From Pelagihabitans pacificus (GTDB taxonomy: Bacteria; Bacteroidota; Bacteroidia; Flavobacteriales; Flavobacteriaceae): a stretch of DNA of 64,000 nucleotides. Below are positions 27,919 to 37,174 of the stretch, one piece after another. The number at the start of each line of letters is the position of its first letter. Positions within the stretch are counted from its first letter, which is position 1. The DNA lies in NCBI RefSeq assembly GCF_009371985.2, contig NZ_VIKU02000003.1, forward strand, positions 491,693 to 555,692, given 5' to 3'. Position numbers and translations under genes: made by a program. The notes under the pieces are model-generated. The model saw only the letters and a program-made list of their open reading frames with translations, had not been told where the DNA came from and did not search any database.

Positions 27919-28510
27919 TATTATGCTCCAAGATAGGCTCAGGGACTACAGGATTATTTTGGCTTCCGGTTCGCCCAGAAGGCAGCAGTTCTTCAAGGAA
28001 CTCGGGCTTGATTTCGAAATAAGGCTACAACCTACCGAAGAAGTGTATCCACCCTCCTTAAAAGGAAACCAAATTTCCGATTATTTGGCGGAACTAAAAG
28101 CATCCGCCTTCGATGGTACGTTGGCCCCCAACGAGATTCTAATAACCTCGGATACCGTCGTATGGCACAATGACACCTCCCTTGCAAAGCCGGCAGATAG
28201 TCAAGAAGCCTTCAAGATGCTCAAAACACTTTCCGGGGACTGGCACGAAGTAATCACTTCTATCTGTTTTGCCACCATAGATGGCAAAAGAACGGTTCAT
28301 GATACCACACGGGTAAAATTCAAACCCCTGACCAATGACGAAATCCAGTACTATATCGATCAGTACCAACCTTATGACAAGGCAGGTGCCTACGGTATTC
28401 AGGAATGGTTGGGACATACGGCCATTGAGCAGATCCAAGGGTCGTATACCAATGTTATGGGACTTCCCACCCATATACTTTACAAAACGTTAACAGACAT
28501 GGCGGGCTAA
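27890..28510 (+). CDS. maf: Maf-family nucleotide pyrophosphatase
   Basis: A 206-residue Maf/HAM1-fold enzyme with ILASGSPRRQQFFKELGL near residue 23, the catalytic Asp in TSDTVVWH and the C-terminal YDKAGAYGIQEW. Maf proteins hydrolyse dTTP, UTP or modified nucleotides to monophosphates. The longest frame starts at 27890 inside kdsC; starts at 27902 or 27923 (MLQDRL) also fit, and 27923 would give the usual short N-terminus and no overlap. It is co-transcribed with kdsC. Confidence 0.88.
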   Translation: METSMPKTPNIMLQDRLRDYRIILASGSPRRQQFFKELGLDFEIRLQPTEEVYPPSLKGNQISDYLAELKASAFDGTLAPNEILITSDTVVWHNDTSLAKPADSQEAFKMLKTLSGDWHEVITSICFATIDGKRTVHDTTRVKFKPLTNDEIQYYIDQYQPYDKAGAYGIQEWLGHTAIEQIQGSYTNVMGLPTHILYKTLTDMAG

Positions 28511-28546
28511 AGGTTTTTCGATACTTTTGACAAAAAATCACTGCCT

Positions 28547-29503
28547 ATGAAACCGTATCTTAGATTCGAGATAATTGTATTTTTTCTAATTTTTCTTGTT
28601 TGCCCATTAGCGTCCTGCGATGACAAAAAGAGTTCCCGAAGCCAAGAGATGGCGATGGTTGCCGGAAAAGCTGCCGTAAAGGAAACGAGTCCAACAAAGG
28701 AACTGTCCGAAGACTTCAAGGAGTATTGGTATGCCGGAGAGGCCGAAATCACTTCCTATCACTTAGAGCAGGCCCGTTATGGGGAACTACGTGAGGGCAG
28801 CTCGGTACTGGTCTATGTGACCGAACCTTTTTTGCCGGAGGTACAGGTAAAGGCGAATGGAAAGAATCCTGACAATGTTCCCGTACTAAAACTGAACAGT
28901 ACTAAAAATTACCTCACAGGCATTTATCCCTATTCGATTATGACCAGCAGTTTTTACCCGGTTCACGACAATACACATGCATTGAAAGTATCGTTTTCTT
29001 CACAGGAATGGTGCGGCCAAGTGTATGCGCAATTGAATAACAGGGATACCTATGAGGTGCTGTCCCATTCTTATTTTGAGGGTGAGGCCGATCAACAGTT
29101 TCAGCTAGATAAAACTGCCTTGGAAAACGAGGTCTGGAACAAGATACGGGTGAATCCTACTTCCCTACCCGTGGGCACTTTGGAAATGATTCCATCCTTG
29201 GAATATATAAGATTGTCCCATAAGCAACTAAAACCGTATAAGGCAAGTGCTACTTTAATTGATGAAAAGGGATTTAGCACCTACCAAGTCGACTACCCCG
29301 AACTCGAAAGAACCCTAAAAATAACCTTCACGACCGCCTTTCCCTATTCGATTGAAAGTTGGTCGGAGTCGTTTAAAAGTGGTTTTGGAGGCAACGCTAA
29401 AACAATGGTTTCCACAGCGACAAAAATGGAAAGAATAAAAAGTCCCTATTGGCAAAAAAATAGCAACAGTTACTTACCTTTACGCGATAGCTTAGGTTTG
29501 TAA
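28547..29503 (+). CDS. Lipoprotein of unknown function
   Basis: A 318-residue protein with a lipoprotein signal ending PLASC (Cys24). The body is polar with many Tyr and Trp residues and no enzymatic motif that I recognise. The gene follows maf by 36 bases. Proteins of this type are, as far as I remember, often carried in databases under a Maf name because of this neighbourhood, although there is no Maf motif in it. Anchoring in the outer or inner membrane is expected. Confidence 0.75.
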   Translation: MKPYLRFEIIVFFLIFLVCPLASCDDKKSSRSQEMAMVAGKAAVKETSPTKELSEDFKEYWYAGEAEITSYHLEQARYGELREGSSVLVYVTEPFLPEVQVKANGKNPDNVPVLKLNSTKNYLTGIYPYSIMTSSFYPVHDNTHALKVSFSSQEWCGQVYAQLNNRDTYEVLSHSYFEGEADQQFQLDKTALENEVWNKIRVNPTSLPVGTLEMIPSLEYIRLSHKQLKPYKASATLIDEKGFSTYQVDYPELERTLKITFTTAFPYSIESWSESFKSGFGGNAKTMVSTATKMERIKSPYWQKNSNSYLPLRDSLGL

Positions 29504-29507
29504 TTCC

Positions 29508-30071
29508 ATGAAGACATTTTTTACCGAGCACACTACGGAACTACTATGGTCAGCTATTATTTTGGTTGTCTTGTTCGTATTTCGTTTTCTGGCTACCAAA
29601 ATGGTACGCAAAATCGGCAAGATTAGCGATATCGTCGAAGCCAGGACCTTGCTTATTTCAAAGTATGTTTCATTTCTCGCCACCTTTTTGGGTATCGGTG
29701 CCCTTACCTTTATCTGGGGGGTCAATTTTCGTGAAATAGGCCTTCTGTTTTCCTCAATTTTTGCGGTCATCGGAGTTGCACTTTTTGCGCAATGGTCCAT
29801 TCTAAGCAATGTCACAAGCGGGGTGATTCTTTTCTTTTCGTTTCCCTTCAAAATTGGTGACCGTATCCGTATCATGGACAAAGAACTAATTACCGACGAG
29901 GCAGAGGGGCCTAATATTTTTTTCATCGAGGATATCAAGGCCTATCATATCCTTCTCAGAAATAGCAAGGGTGAACTCATTACCTACCCTAATAATATGA
30001 TGCTGCAAAAGGCCGTGACACTACTTGGCGGCCAACATGAGGACACGAATGAGGGAAGTGATGTTCTTTGA
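29508..30071 (+). CDS. Short mechanosensitive channel (MscS) family protein
   Basis: A 187-residue protein with membrane segments near residues 10-30, 45-65 and 68-95, the last merging into the MscS pore/beta-domain pattern SNVTSGVILFFSFPFKIGDRI. It ends soon after the beta domain (LITYPNNMMLQKAV), so the large cytoplasmic cage of E. coli MscS is missing; short forms like this are common in the family. It follows the lipoprotein by four bases. It should be an inner-membrane ion channel or osmotic valve. Confidence 0.85.
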   Translation: MKTFFTEHTTELLWSAIILVVLFVFRFLATKMVRKIGKISDIVEARTLLISKYVSFLATFLGIGALTFIWGVNFREIGLLFSSIFAVIGVALFAQWSILSNVTSGVILFFSFPFKIGDRIRIMDKELITDEAEGPNIFFIEDIKAYHILLRNSKGELITYPNNMMLQKAVTLLGGQHEDTNEGSDVL

Positions 30072-30308
30072 TGAACATACTCCTTTTTTTGCTCTATATT
30101 GGTTTTTTAGCCACTAGGGGCAGTCAATCGCTCAGCAAACAAAGTTAGCTTGACGCAACGATACAACCGAAAATGTTCTTCTAGGCTTATAAAGCCCAAT
30201 ACGCACAGCTGTTTACAGGACCCCACCTATTCAATGTTAAAGAAATTCTAAAAGAAGAGGCGCCCCTTTTTATCTTTCTATCTTTGGGAGCCAGCTAACA
30301 TAGATACC

Positions 30309-32840
30309 ATGCGACTAATTCTCTTCATTATAATAGGTACTATTCTCGGCACTTCAGGTGCATATTCCCAAAAACCTGCTCCTACCAGTGCCTCCGATAT
30401 TTACCACGCAGTTCAAAAACTTAACTTTTTGGGTTCGGCCCTTTATGTTGCCGCTCATCCCGATGATGAAAATACGCGACTCATTTCCTACCTGTCGAAC
30501 CATGTAAAGGCTAGAACCGCCTATTTATCGATGACAAGAGGTGACGGTGGACAGAATTTAATTGGTCCGGAATTAAGGGAGTTGTTGGGAGTCCTAAGAA
30601 CCCAGGAGCTGTTGGCGGCCAGAAGGATCGATGGTGGGCAACAGTTCTTTACCCGCGCCAATGATTTTGGATACTCCAAGCACCCGGATGAAACCCTTAA
30701 AATTTGGAACAAGAAAGAAGTGCTGGGCGATGTCGTGCGAATTATACGACAATTCAAACCCGATGTCATCGTTAATCGATTCGATCACCGTTCCCCTGGG
30801 AGTACTCACGGACACCACACTTCGTCGGCGATGTTGAGTGTGGAGGCCTTCGATCTGGTCAATGACCCGAACGCTTATCCGGCCCAATTGAAAACCCTAC
30901 GGCCCTGGCAGCCCAAACGGCTTTTCTTTAACACCTCTTGGTGGTTTTATGGGAGTCAAGAAAAATTCGAAGCTGCCGATAAAAGTAATATGCTGAATTT
31001 CGATATTGGCACCTATTACCCCATTCTGGGCATGTCTAACAACGAAATCGCCTCACTTGCCAGTAGTCAACACCTGTGTCAAGGATTTGGAAGACTGGCC
31101 ACGCGTGGGAGTCAAGACGAATTTATAGAGTTTTTGAAAGGCGAGATGCCGGCCAATAAAGAAAATATTTTTGACGGTATTGATACCACCTGGTCCCGTA
31201 TCGAAGGAGGAGAAGCGGTGGGAACACTCTTGTATCCGATTGAAAAAAACTTCAACTTCAATTCCCCAAGCGAACATCTACCACAGCTATTGGAGGCACA
31301 TCGGAAATTGTCCGGTTTGGCCGAAGGGCACTGGAAGTCGATTAAGCTTAAGGAATTGGAACAGCTCATCGCTGCGGTTTGTGGACTCTACTTAGAGGCG
31401 TCTGCCGACACTTCCTATACGCATCCAGGAGGTAAGGTGAGCCTTACCATCGAAGCAATCAATCGAAGTAATGCCGTGATCACCCTACAGTCCGTTAACA
31501 TCAATACCGAAAAAACCATTACCGAAGCCAACGTGCTTGCCGCGAATCAAAAGGTGGTGTTGGAAACGGAGCTGGAAATACCCGAGGACACCGACTATAC
31601 CAATGCCTATTGGTTAAATGAGAAGGGGACACTCGGCATGTACAAGGTGGACGATTCAGGATTGATCGGTAAGCCGGAAACCCCTAGGGCGTTTCATGCT
31701 TTGTTCGAACTTGATTTTGATGGTTATGCCATTACGTTCGAAAGGCCGGTAATCCGAAGATTTGCGCGACCTGACAAAGGTGAGCTGTTTCAACCTTTCG
31801 AAATTTTACCTGAGGCGACCGCCAGCTTTACGGATAACGTATTAATTTTTGCGGATGGAAGATCAAAAGAAATTCCCCTGACCATCAAAGCCCATAAAGA
31901 CAATGCCCAGGGCGAAATACAACTCCAGATCTCCGAAGGATGGCTGGTCGATATGGATACAAAGCCTTTTGAAATTGCCAAAAAGGGCGACCAACAAACC
32001 GTTGTCTTCACCCTAACCCCTCCTGCCTATGAAGATGAAAGCTATCTACGTCCTATCATCAAAATAGCAGGAAAGGAAATTTCCAAGGAATTGATAGAAA
32101 TCGATTACGACCACATACCCAAACAGTCTATTTTGTTGCCTTCGGAAGCCAAAGTAGTACGTCTTGATATTCAAAAAATGGGTAAAAATATCGGGTATAT
32201 CGTAGGTGCCGGGGACGATGTACCAACTAGTTTGGAACAAATAGGATACAATGTGCATCTAATCGACCCCGAGCGAATCGGCGAAGGAAGTCTGGACCAG
32301 TACGATGCCGTCGTTACGGGCATTCGAGCCTACAATGTGGTACCGGAATTGAAGTTCAAGCAGCGCTATCTGTTGGAGTATGTAAAGAATGGGGGCAACT
32401 TAATCGTGCAATACAATACTGCTGGCAGATGGGACAAACAATTCGAGAATATTGCACCCTATTCCTTAAATCTATCAAGAGACCGCGTGACCGATGAGAA
32501 TTCGAAGGTCACAATTTTGGAGAAGAACCACCCCTTGACCAGCTTCCCGAATGCTATTGATGAGACCGATTTTGATGGATGGGTACAGGAGCGCGGACTC
32601 TATTTCCCCGACGAATGGGACGGGGCGTTCACCCCCATACTCTCAATGAAGGATGAGGGAGAATCGAACAAAAAAGGAAGTCTGTTGGTTGCGCCTTACG
32701 GCAAGGGCCACTACATCTACACAGGCCTAAGTTTTTTCAGGGAACTACCGGCTGGGGTGCCAGGGGCCTATAAGTTATTCGCGAATATGCTCTCCATTGG
32801 AAAGGAAAATGTAAAGAATACCAGTAACGTAAAGGGTTAA
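30309..32840 (+). CDS. Secreted large PIG-L family deacetylase
   Basis: An 843-residue protein with a signal peptide (about residues 1-20). The N-terminal third is a PIG-L zinc deacetylase: AAHPDDENTRLISYL holds the His and Asp ligands and HGHHTSS the third His. The middle is beta-rich, and the C-terminal 220 residues (VVTGIRAYNVVP, LLEYVKNGGNLIVQYNT, GHYIYTGLSFFRELP) resemble a ThuA/glutamine-amidotransferase-like fold. It should remove N-acetyl groups from a sugar conjugate in the periplasm. The next genes are a small membrane protein and a sodium:solute symporter, so deacetylation followed by uptake is a reasonable guess. A TATCTTTG -7 box lies at 30279-30286. Confidence 0.87.
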   Translation: MRLILFIIIGTILGTSGAYSQKPAPTSASDIYHAVQKLNFLGSALYVAAHPDDENTRLISYLSNHVKARTAYLSMTRGDGGQNLIGPELRELLGVLRTQELLAARRIDGGQQFFTRANDFGYSKHPDETLKIWNKKEVLGDVVRIIRQFKPDVIVNRFDHRSPGSTHGHHTSSAMLSVEAFDLVNDPNAYPAQLKTLRPWQPKRLFFNTSWWFYGSQEKFEAADKSNMLNFDIGTYYPILGMSNNEIASLASSQHLCQGFGRLATRGSQDEFIEFLKGEMPANKENIFDGIDTTWSRIEGGEAVGTLLYPIEKNFNFNSPSEHLPQLLEAHRKLSGLAEGHWKSIKLKELEQLIAAVCGLYLEASADTSYTHPGGKVSLTIEAINRSNAVITLQSVNINTEKTITEANVLAANQKVVLETELEIPEDTDYTNAYWLNEKGTLGMYKVDDSGLIGKPETPRAFHALFELDFDGYAITFERPVIRRFARPDKGELFQPFEILPEATASFTDNVLIFADGRSKEIPLTIKAHKDNAQGEIQLQISEGWLVDMDTKPFEIAKKGDQQTVVFTLTPPAYEDESYLRPIIKIAGKEISKELIEIDYDHIPKQSILLPSEAKVVRLDIQKMGKNIGYIVGAGDDVPTSLEQIGYNVHLIDPERIGEGSLDQYDAVVTGIRAYNVVPELKFKQRYLLEYVKNGGNLIVQYNTAGRWDKQFENIAPYSLNLSRDRVTDENSKVTILEKNHPLTSFPNAIDETDFDGWVQERGLYFPDEWDGAFTPILSMKDEGESNKKGSLLVAPYGKGHYIYTGLSFFRELPAGVPGAYKLFANMLSIGKENVKNTSNVKG

Positions 32841-32841
32841 T

Positions 32842-32943
32842 ATGCACGAAAAATTTGTTTGGAAGAAAGAATACACCCTGGTCCTCGTTTTGAACGTGCT
32901 ATATCTGCTTATCTTTAGCTACTTAATGACATCCTTTACGTAG
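32842..32943 (+). CDS. 33-residue membrane peptide preceding the symporter
   Basis: An ATG two bases after the PIG-L stop opens 33 codons ending in TAG at 32941-32943, directly abutting the symporter ATG at 32944. The peptide starts MHEKFVWKKEYTLVLV, has one hydrophobic helix at about residues 11-29, and positive charges before it. Zero-spacing on both sides, typical membrane topology and sensible codons argue for a real gene rather than a spacer. It may be an accessory subunit of the symporter; I recall similar small frames before such transporters in related genomes but cannot check it. Confidence 0.7.
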   Translation: MHEKFVWKKEYTLVLVLNVLYLLIFSYLMTSFT

Positions 32944-34677
32944 ATGGAAGCACTGGATTGGATTGTACTTTCCGGAACACTTTTGTTCATAGTTGCCTAT
33001 GGTGTTTGGAAAACCAAGGGTAGCCAGAGTGTCGATGACTACGTAGGAGGCGGAAAGGATGCCAAATGGTGGACCATAGGTCTTTCCGTTATGGCGACCC
33101 AGGCCAGTGCCATCACTTTTTTGTCCACCCCAGGGCAGGCCTTTCACGACGGAATGGGTTTTGTGCAGTTCTATTTTGGACTACCCCTTGCCATGATCAT
33201 TATCTGTCTGGTATTTATTCCGATATACCACAGGCTGAAGGTATATACCGCCTACGAATTTTTGGAAAATCGCTTTGACCTAAAGACCCGTTCGCTCGCG
33301 GCGATTCTTTTCCTAATACAAAGAGGGCTCGCAGCCGGAATTACCATTTTTGCCCCTTCCATTATTCTTTCGGCGGTATTGGGCTGGGATTTGCAGACCC
33401 TCAACATCATCATAGGAATTTTGGTAATCATCTATACCGTATCAGGAGGCACCAAAGCGGTCAGTATGACCCAGAAGCAGCAGATGTTCGTTATTATGAC
33501 GGGTATGTTCATCGCTTTCTTTTATATTCTTGGATACCTTCCCGGGGATATTTCTTTTGGGAAGGCATTGAAAATCGCCGGTGCCAGCAACAAGCTAAAT
33601 ATCCTGGACTTTAGCATCGATCCCAAGAGCAGGTATACCTTTTGGAGCGGTATTACGGGGGGCCTCTTCCTAGCGTTGGCCTATTTCGGTACCGATCAAA
33701 GTCAGGTGCAACGCTATCTTTCCGGTAAATCGCTCAGGGAAAGCCAGCTGGGACTTGTATTCAACGGTATTTTCAAAATCCCGATGCAGTTTTTCATTTT
33801 GTTGGTTGGGGTAATGGTGTTCGTTTTTTACCAATACAACGCCTCTCCCTTAAATTTTAATCCGGCCGCAACGAATGCCGTCATGCAATCTTCCTATGCA
33901 GAAGACTATAAAGCCTTGGTAGAAGGGCATCGCGAACTGGAAGTAGAAAAGAAAATTGCCCAGAATCGCTTTTCCATGGCCCTAGAGTTGAAGGAATATA
34001 CCGCCGTGGAGGAGGCCAAACTGCATATCATCGAGATAAACAAAAAGGATTTGGCCAATAGGGCCGCCGCAAAGGCACTAATCCGACAGGCCGATGGCGA
34101 TGTGGAAACCAATGACAAGGACTATGTATTCATTCACTTCATCCTGAACAATCTACCGACAGGACTCATCGGAATTCTGCTGGCCGTAATTTTGTCGGCG
34201 GCAATGTCGTCGACCGCTTCCGAACTCAACGCCTTGGGAACGATTACCGCGTTGGATCTGTACAAGCGCAATCGAAAAGGTACTTTTGACGAGAAGCACT
34301 ATGTATTGGTCTCAAAGGCATTTACGCTGATTTGGGGTATCATTGCCATCTTAATTGCCTGTATTGCGGATCTTTTCGATAATCTGATACAACTGGTCAA
34401 CATCATTGGCTCCATCTTTTACGGAAATGTTCTAGGTATTTTTTTACTGGCCTTTTTTGTAAAGTTTATCAAGGGGAACGCCGTATTCTTTGCGGCCATT
34501 CTTACCCAAATCGTCATAATTGTAATCTACTATTATCTAATACACATCTATCCTTCGGGAGAGGAAAAATTGGGCTATTTATGGCTTAATGCCATCGGAT
34601 CCGCCTTGGTAATCGGTTTTGCCTTCGTTTTCGAGTTGTTCGATAGGATGTTGAGGAACCCGCCGTTAAGGACATAA
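32944..34677 (+). CDS. Sodium:solute symporter family transporter
   Basis: A 577-residue SSS/SLC5 transporter with about thirteen membrane helices. ATQASAITFLSTPGQAF near residue 54 is the unwound first core helix with sodium-site residues, and SGGTKAVSMTQKQQ near residue 166 is a family hallmark. A charged loop of about 80 residues (315-400) between helices is longer than usual. It imports a sugar or related solute with Na+; the linked PIG-L enzyme hints at an amino sugar or glycoconjugate. Transcription ends at the hairpin just downstream. Confidence 0.9.
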   Translation: MEALDWIVLSGTLLFIVAYGVWKTKGSQSVDDYVGGGKDAKWWTIGLSVMATQASAITFLSTPGQAFHDGMGFVQFYFGLPLAMIIICLVFIPIYHRLKVYTAYEFLENRFDLKTRSLAAILFLIQRGLAAGITIFAPSIILSAVLGWDLQTLNIIIGILVIIYTVSGGTKAVSMTQKQQMFVIMTGMFIAFFYILGYLPGDISFGKALKIAGASNKLNILDFSIDPKSRYTFWSGITGGLFLALAYFGTDQSQVQRYLSGKSLRESQLGLVFNGIFKIPMQFFILLVGVMVFVFYQYNASPLNFNPAATNAVMQSSYAEDYKALVEGHRELEVEKKIAQNRFSMALELKEYTAVEEAKLHIIEINKKDLANRAAAKALIRQADGDVETNDKDYVFIHFILNNLPTGLIGILLAVILSAAMSSTASELNALGTITALDLYKRNRKGTFDEKHYVLVSKAFTLIWGIIAILIACIADLFDNLIQLVNIIGSIFYGNVLGIFLLAFFVKFIKGNAVFFAAILTQIVIIVIYYYLIHIYPSGEEKLGYLWLNAIGSALVIGFAFVFELFDRMLRNPPLRT

Positions 34678-34712
34678 AAAAACCCTGACTCGCAAGCCAG
34701 GGTCTTTGTTTT
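34675..34712. terminator. Bidirectional rho-independent terminator
   Basis: ACCCTG (34682-34687) pairs with CAGGGT (34698-34703) around a 10-base loop, with an A-run on the left and a T-rich tail on the right, so it can end both the symporter and the convergent DUF2911 transcript. Confidence 0.85.
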
Positions 34713-34726
34713 GTTAGGAACCGTAA

Positions 34727-35572
34727 CTACATCGCCCCCCACTCCTTTAGGGAATCCTTATTCATTTTCACATAGTCGGCATTCCCGGCGGCCTCAGCGG
34801 CTGCCAACGATTTTTTAGCCGTTTCGATAGCCGCTTTCTTGTCCCCCGCCTTCGCATAGATCAACGACTGCTGGCGCAACTGCCAAAATCGTGGTTCCTC
34901 GACCATAGACATGGCCTTCTCCATCCATTCCTTGGCCTTATTGATGTCTTTACCTTCCTCGGCATAGTAGACCGCAGCGGCGTAGTAATCCCCAGCCCCT
35001 GGGCCGTTCATGACATTTTCGATATTCTTCATGACGGTAGCATCGGTTGGCACTTCAAAGGGAACGCCCACATAAACATTCTCCCAGAGCATACCTAGGG
35101 TAGCCCCGTTGTTACTGAGCCCGTCGATGGTGATGGTAAAGGTTTCCACCGGATCGTCCATCTTGTAAACTTGGACGGTGGTTTTGGCAACGACCTTGCT
35201 TTCGTCCCAGTCGCTTGGTACACCGCCTCCCTGCGTATCAGTATAAAAATACACCTCCCAAGACTCGGCCCCCGGCTTGGTAAAAACGGAATAGGTTCCG
35301 GCCTTCACTTCCTGGCCATCGATTTTTACGTCATCGCCAAAGGAAACCAAGGTATAGGCATTCGCCCCCGTACGCCATAGTTTATCGTAGGGAACCAAAT
35401 CCCCAAAAATGGTACGGCCTCGCATAGAGGGTCGCGAGTATTCAACAGATACATCGGTCAGGCCCACCTTTTGCTCCAATTTGGAGAACGGACTCGGTGC
35501 CGGTGTATTGATCTGTGCTTGGGTCGCAAAAGAAACGACCAAAGCACATACGAAAAGCGTTAATTTTTTCAT
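34727..35572 (-). CDS. Secreted DUF2911 protein
   Basis: A 281-residue protein with a signal peptide ending ATQAQ (residue 20). Residues 25-170 match DUF2911, with the hallmark VSVEYSRPSMRGRTIFGDLVPYD and LWRTGANAYTLVSF. The C-terminal 90 residues look like two or three TPR helices (DYYAAAVYYAEEGKDINKA...). The function is unknown; this is a common periplasmic protein in Bacteroidota. A CAAAACTA sequence at 35597-35604 supplies a minus-strand -7 box. Confidence 0.85.
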   Translation of the reverse strand: MKKLTLFVCALVVSFATQAQINTPAPSPFSKLEQKVGLTDVSVEYSRPSMRGRTIFGDLVPYDKLWRTGANAYTLVSFGDDVKIDGQEVKAGTYSVFTKPGAESWEVYFYTDTQGGGVPSDWDESKVVAKTTVQVYKMDDPVETFTITIDGLSNNGATLGMLWENVYVGVPFEVPTDATVMKNIENVMNGPGAGDYYAAAVYYAEEGKDINKAKEWMEKAMSMVEEPRFWQLRQQSLIYAKAGDKKAAIETAKKSLAAAEAAGNADYVKMNKDSLKEWGAM

Positions 35573-35663
35573 CTTGTATTAGGTTTTAAGTTTTCACAAA
35601 ACTATGTATAAAGGGAGGGTAGCTATGTTAAGGTATTCTTAAATAAAGGAAAAGAGACGTTGG

Positions 35664-36818
35664 CTAGAAAACTGCGAAAGCCTTGGTGATCTTGCTATTC
35701 CCAAAATAGAAGGTAACGGAATAGATGGCGTTCGGTAAAAAGGTAAGGTCGATGGTATTGGTCGCTAGCTCGCTCCCGGTTTCATAGCGTACCAAGCGAC
35801 CCGTAACGTCAAATATGGCCCGGGCAATCAAAGGTTGGCCCGTAGGCAACTCATATATCAAGGCATCGGAACCAAAGGGTCTGTAAAGTACCAAGTTTTC
35901 TACCGTGGGTTCTGGTTCCGGTTCTGGCTCAGGTTCCGGTTCCGGTTCTTCGGCCGTATCGTCGGTTGTAAATGAAAATAAGGTCGCCGGCAGGGTAACG
36001 AAAGGTGTTTCCCTAGTAAAAAATTCCGATGAAGCCATATAACTATCGACATCGATGTAAGCGAGGCCCTCTAGCTGAGCAAAACCCATATTCGTGTCCA
36101 CGCGCTGAATCGTTCCCCCAAAAATGGAAGTTTCCGTAGCACCTTCTACTCGATATAAAAAAGGATCGAGCAAGGAATTATACCCTATGAAGTAAAGTAG
36201 TTCGGTCTCCGGATTGTAGGTCGCGGCCGTGACCAGTCCTTCGGTCATAAAAGTATCCAATCGCCTTGCGATATGGGACCCTGGAACCTTGGGAATTGTG
36301 TAAGCAACGGTCCCATTGGATTGCCACTGCTTGGTAAGAATCACCAATTGGTCGTTCAATACAAAAAGGGCCTCGGCATCCCAATCGCTAAAACCATTAT
36401 CCACAAATTCGGTTTGGTCTTCATAGGAAAAAGAAATAATTTCGGCGGCAACCGTATCCGACGTGTCGTAATCATTCTTAGCCACACGGTAAATCGCCAA
36501 ATCGGTTCGGATTCCCACATTATTCCCAAAATCACCTATATACAGGTAGATGTCGTCCTGGGCCAAGTCCTCCCAATCGGTATTGGCAATATTCCCGAGG
36601 GTCACTGTTCGGGTTACCTGCAACGAGACCGTATCGATTTCGAATAATTGGGGCGTATTGTCGGAATCGTTATGGGTGATCAACTTTCCATTGTGAAAAA
36701 GCAGTCCCGAAGTTTCGGAAACCAAGTCGGGAAGTGTTCCCACAGAGCGAACCTCCTGTTGCCCCCAGACAAGACCAAGGGAACAAAACAAACATAGGTA
36801 TGTGAACGATTTGTACAT
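35664..36818 (-). CDS. Secreted protein with Pro-Glu linker and type IX secretion-like C-terminus
   Basis: A 384-residue protein with a signal peptide (about 19 residues). Residues 20-295 are beta-rich with repeated strands (TDWEDLAQDDIYLYIGDFGNN), suggesting a propeller-like domain. A linker of alternating Pro and Glu follows (about residues 291-306). The last 75 residues (VENLVLYRPFGSDALIYEL ... FDVTGRLV ... SVTFYFGN) resemble a T9SS sorting domain that directs export across the outer membrane. Substrate or partner unknown. A -7 box CAAAAATA lies at 36841-36848. Confidence 0.8.
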   Translation of the reverse strand: MYKSFTYLCLFCSLGLVWGQQEVRSVGTLPDLVSETSGLLFHNGKLITHNDSDNTPQLFEIDTVSLQVTRTVTLGNIANTDWEDLAQDDIYLYIGDFGNNVGIRTDLAIYRVAKNDYDTSDTVAAEIISFSYEDQTEFVDNGFSDWDAEALFVLNDQLVILTKQWQSNGTVAYTIPKVPGSHIARRLDTFMTEGLVTAATYNPETELLYFIGYNSLLDPFLYRVEGATETSIFGGTIQRVDTNMGFAQLEGLAYIDVDSYMASSEFFTRETPFVTLPATLFSFTTDDTAEEPEPEPEPEPEPEPTVENLVLYRPFGSDALIYELPTGQPLIARAIFDVTGRLVRYETGSELATNTIDLTFLPNAIYSVTFYFGNSKITKAFAVF

Positions 36819-37174
36819 GATGTATCGGTCTTGTAAAGTACAAAAATACCGGCGGATACAAGATGGTTAAAAGGTCAAGTACAGTTTTAAACGGACCTGG
36901 TGTAAAATCCCGGTAAGGAATATCCCGTTTGAGCTCATTAACTCCTTCCCGTAATTTTTGTAACCTGTACACACAACGAGTGCCAAATCGTAGTTCTTTC
37001 ACTCCGCCAACCAGCCGGGCTATAGGATGGAAGCAAGATTTCTTCAATAATCCTGTTGGATATCCTGCAAAATTCAAGAAATCACCCAGCATGGACCCTG
37101 GTTTTTATTAATTGTTTAACTAATTCTATTTTTTGTTCAACATAAATGCTTTTATCTTTGAACAAACTAAACGA
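36819..37174. other. 356-base region between divergent genes
   Basis: The left edge holds the -7 box of the secreted protein gene and the right edge the promoter of the photolyase operon. Between them a minus-strand frame (37092 to about 36850) and a short plus-strand frame (36929-37111) are open but neither resembles a known protein, so I call no gene. Confidence 0.5.
37132..37160 (+). promoter_or_regulatory. Promoter of the SRPBCC-SDR-photolyase operon
   Basis: TTTG (37132-37135), 17 bases, then TATCTTTG (37153-37160) matches the Bacteroidota consensus with slightly short spacing. It would start transcription near 37166, which rules out the in-frame ATG at 37133 and supports the ATG at 37175. 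Confidence 0.65.

Noticed and set aside
30071..30148. 25-codon frame overlapping the MscS stop (TGATG), starting MNILLFLLYIGF
   Set aside because: Hydrophobic and well placed, but very short, with no following gene to couple to; chance cannot be excluded.
36670..37092. Minus-strand 140-residue frame upstream of the secreted protein gene
   Set aside because: It overlaps that gene's coding sequence in another frame and resembles no protein family; no conserved motif seen.
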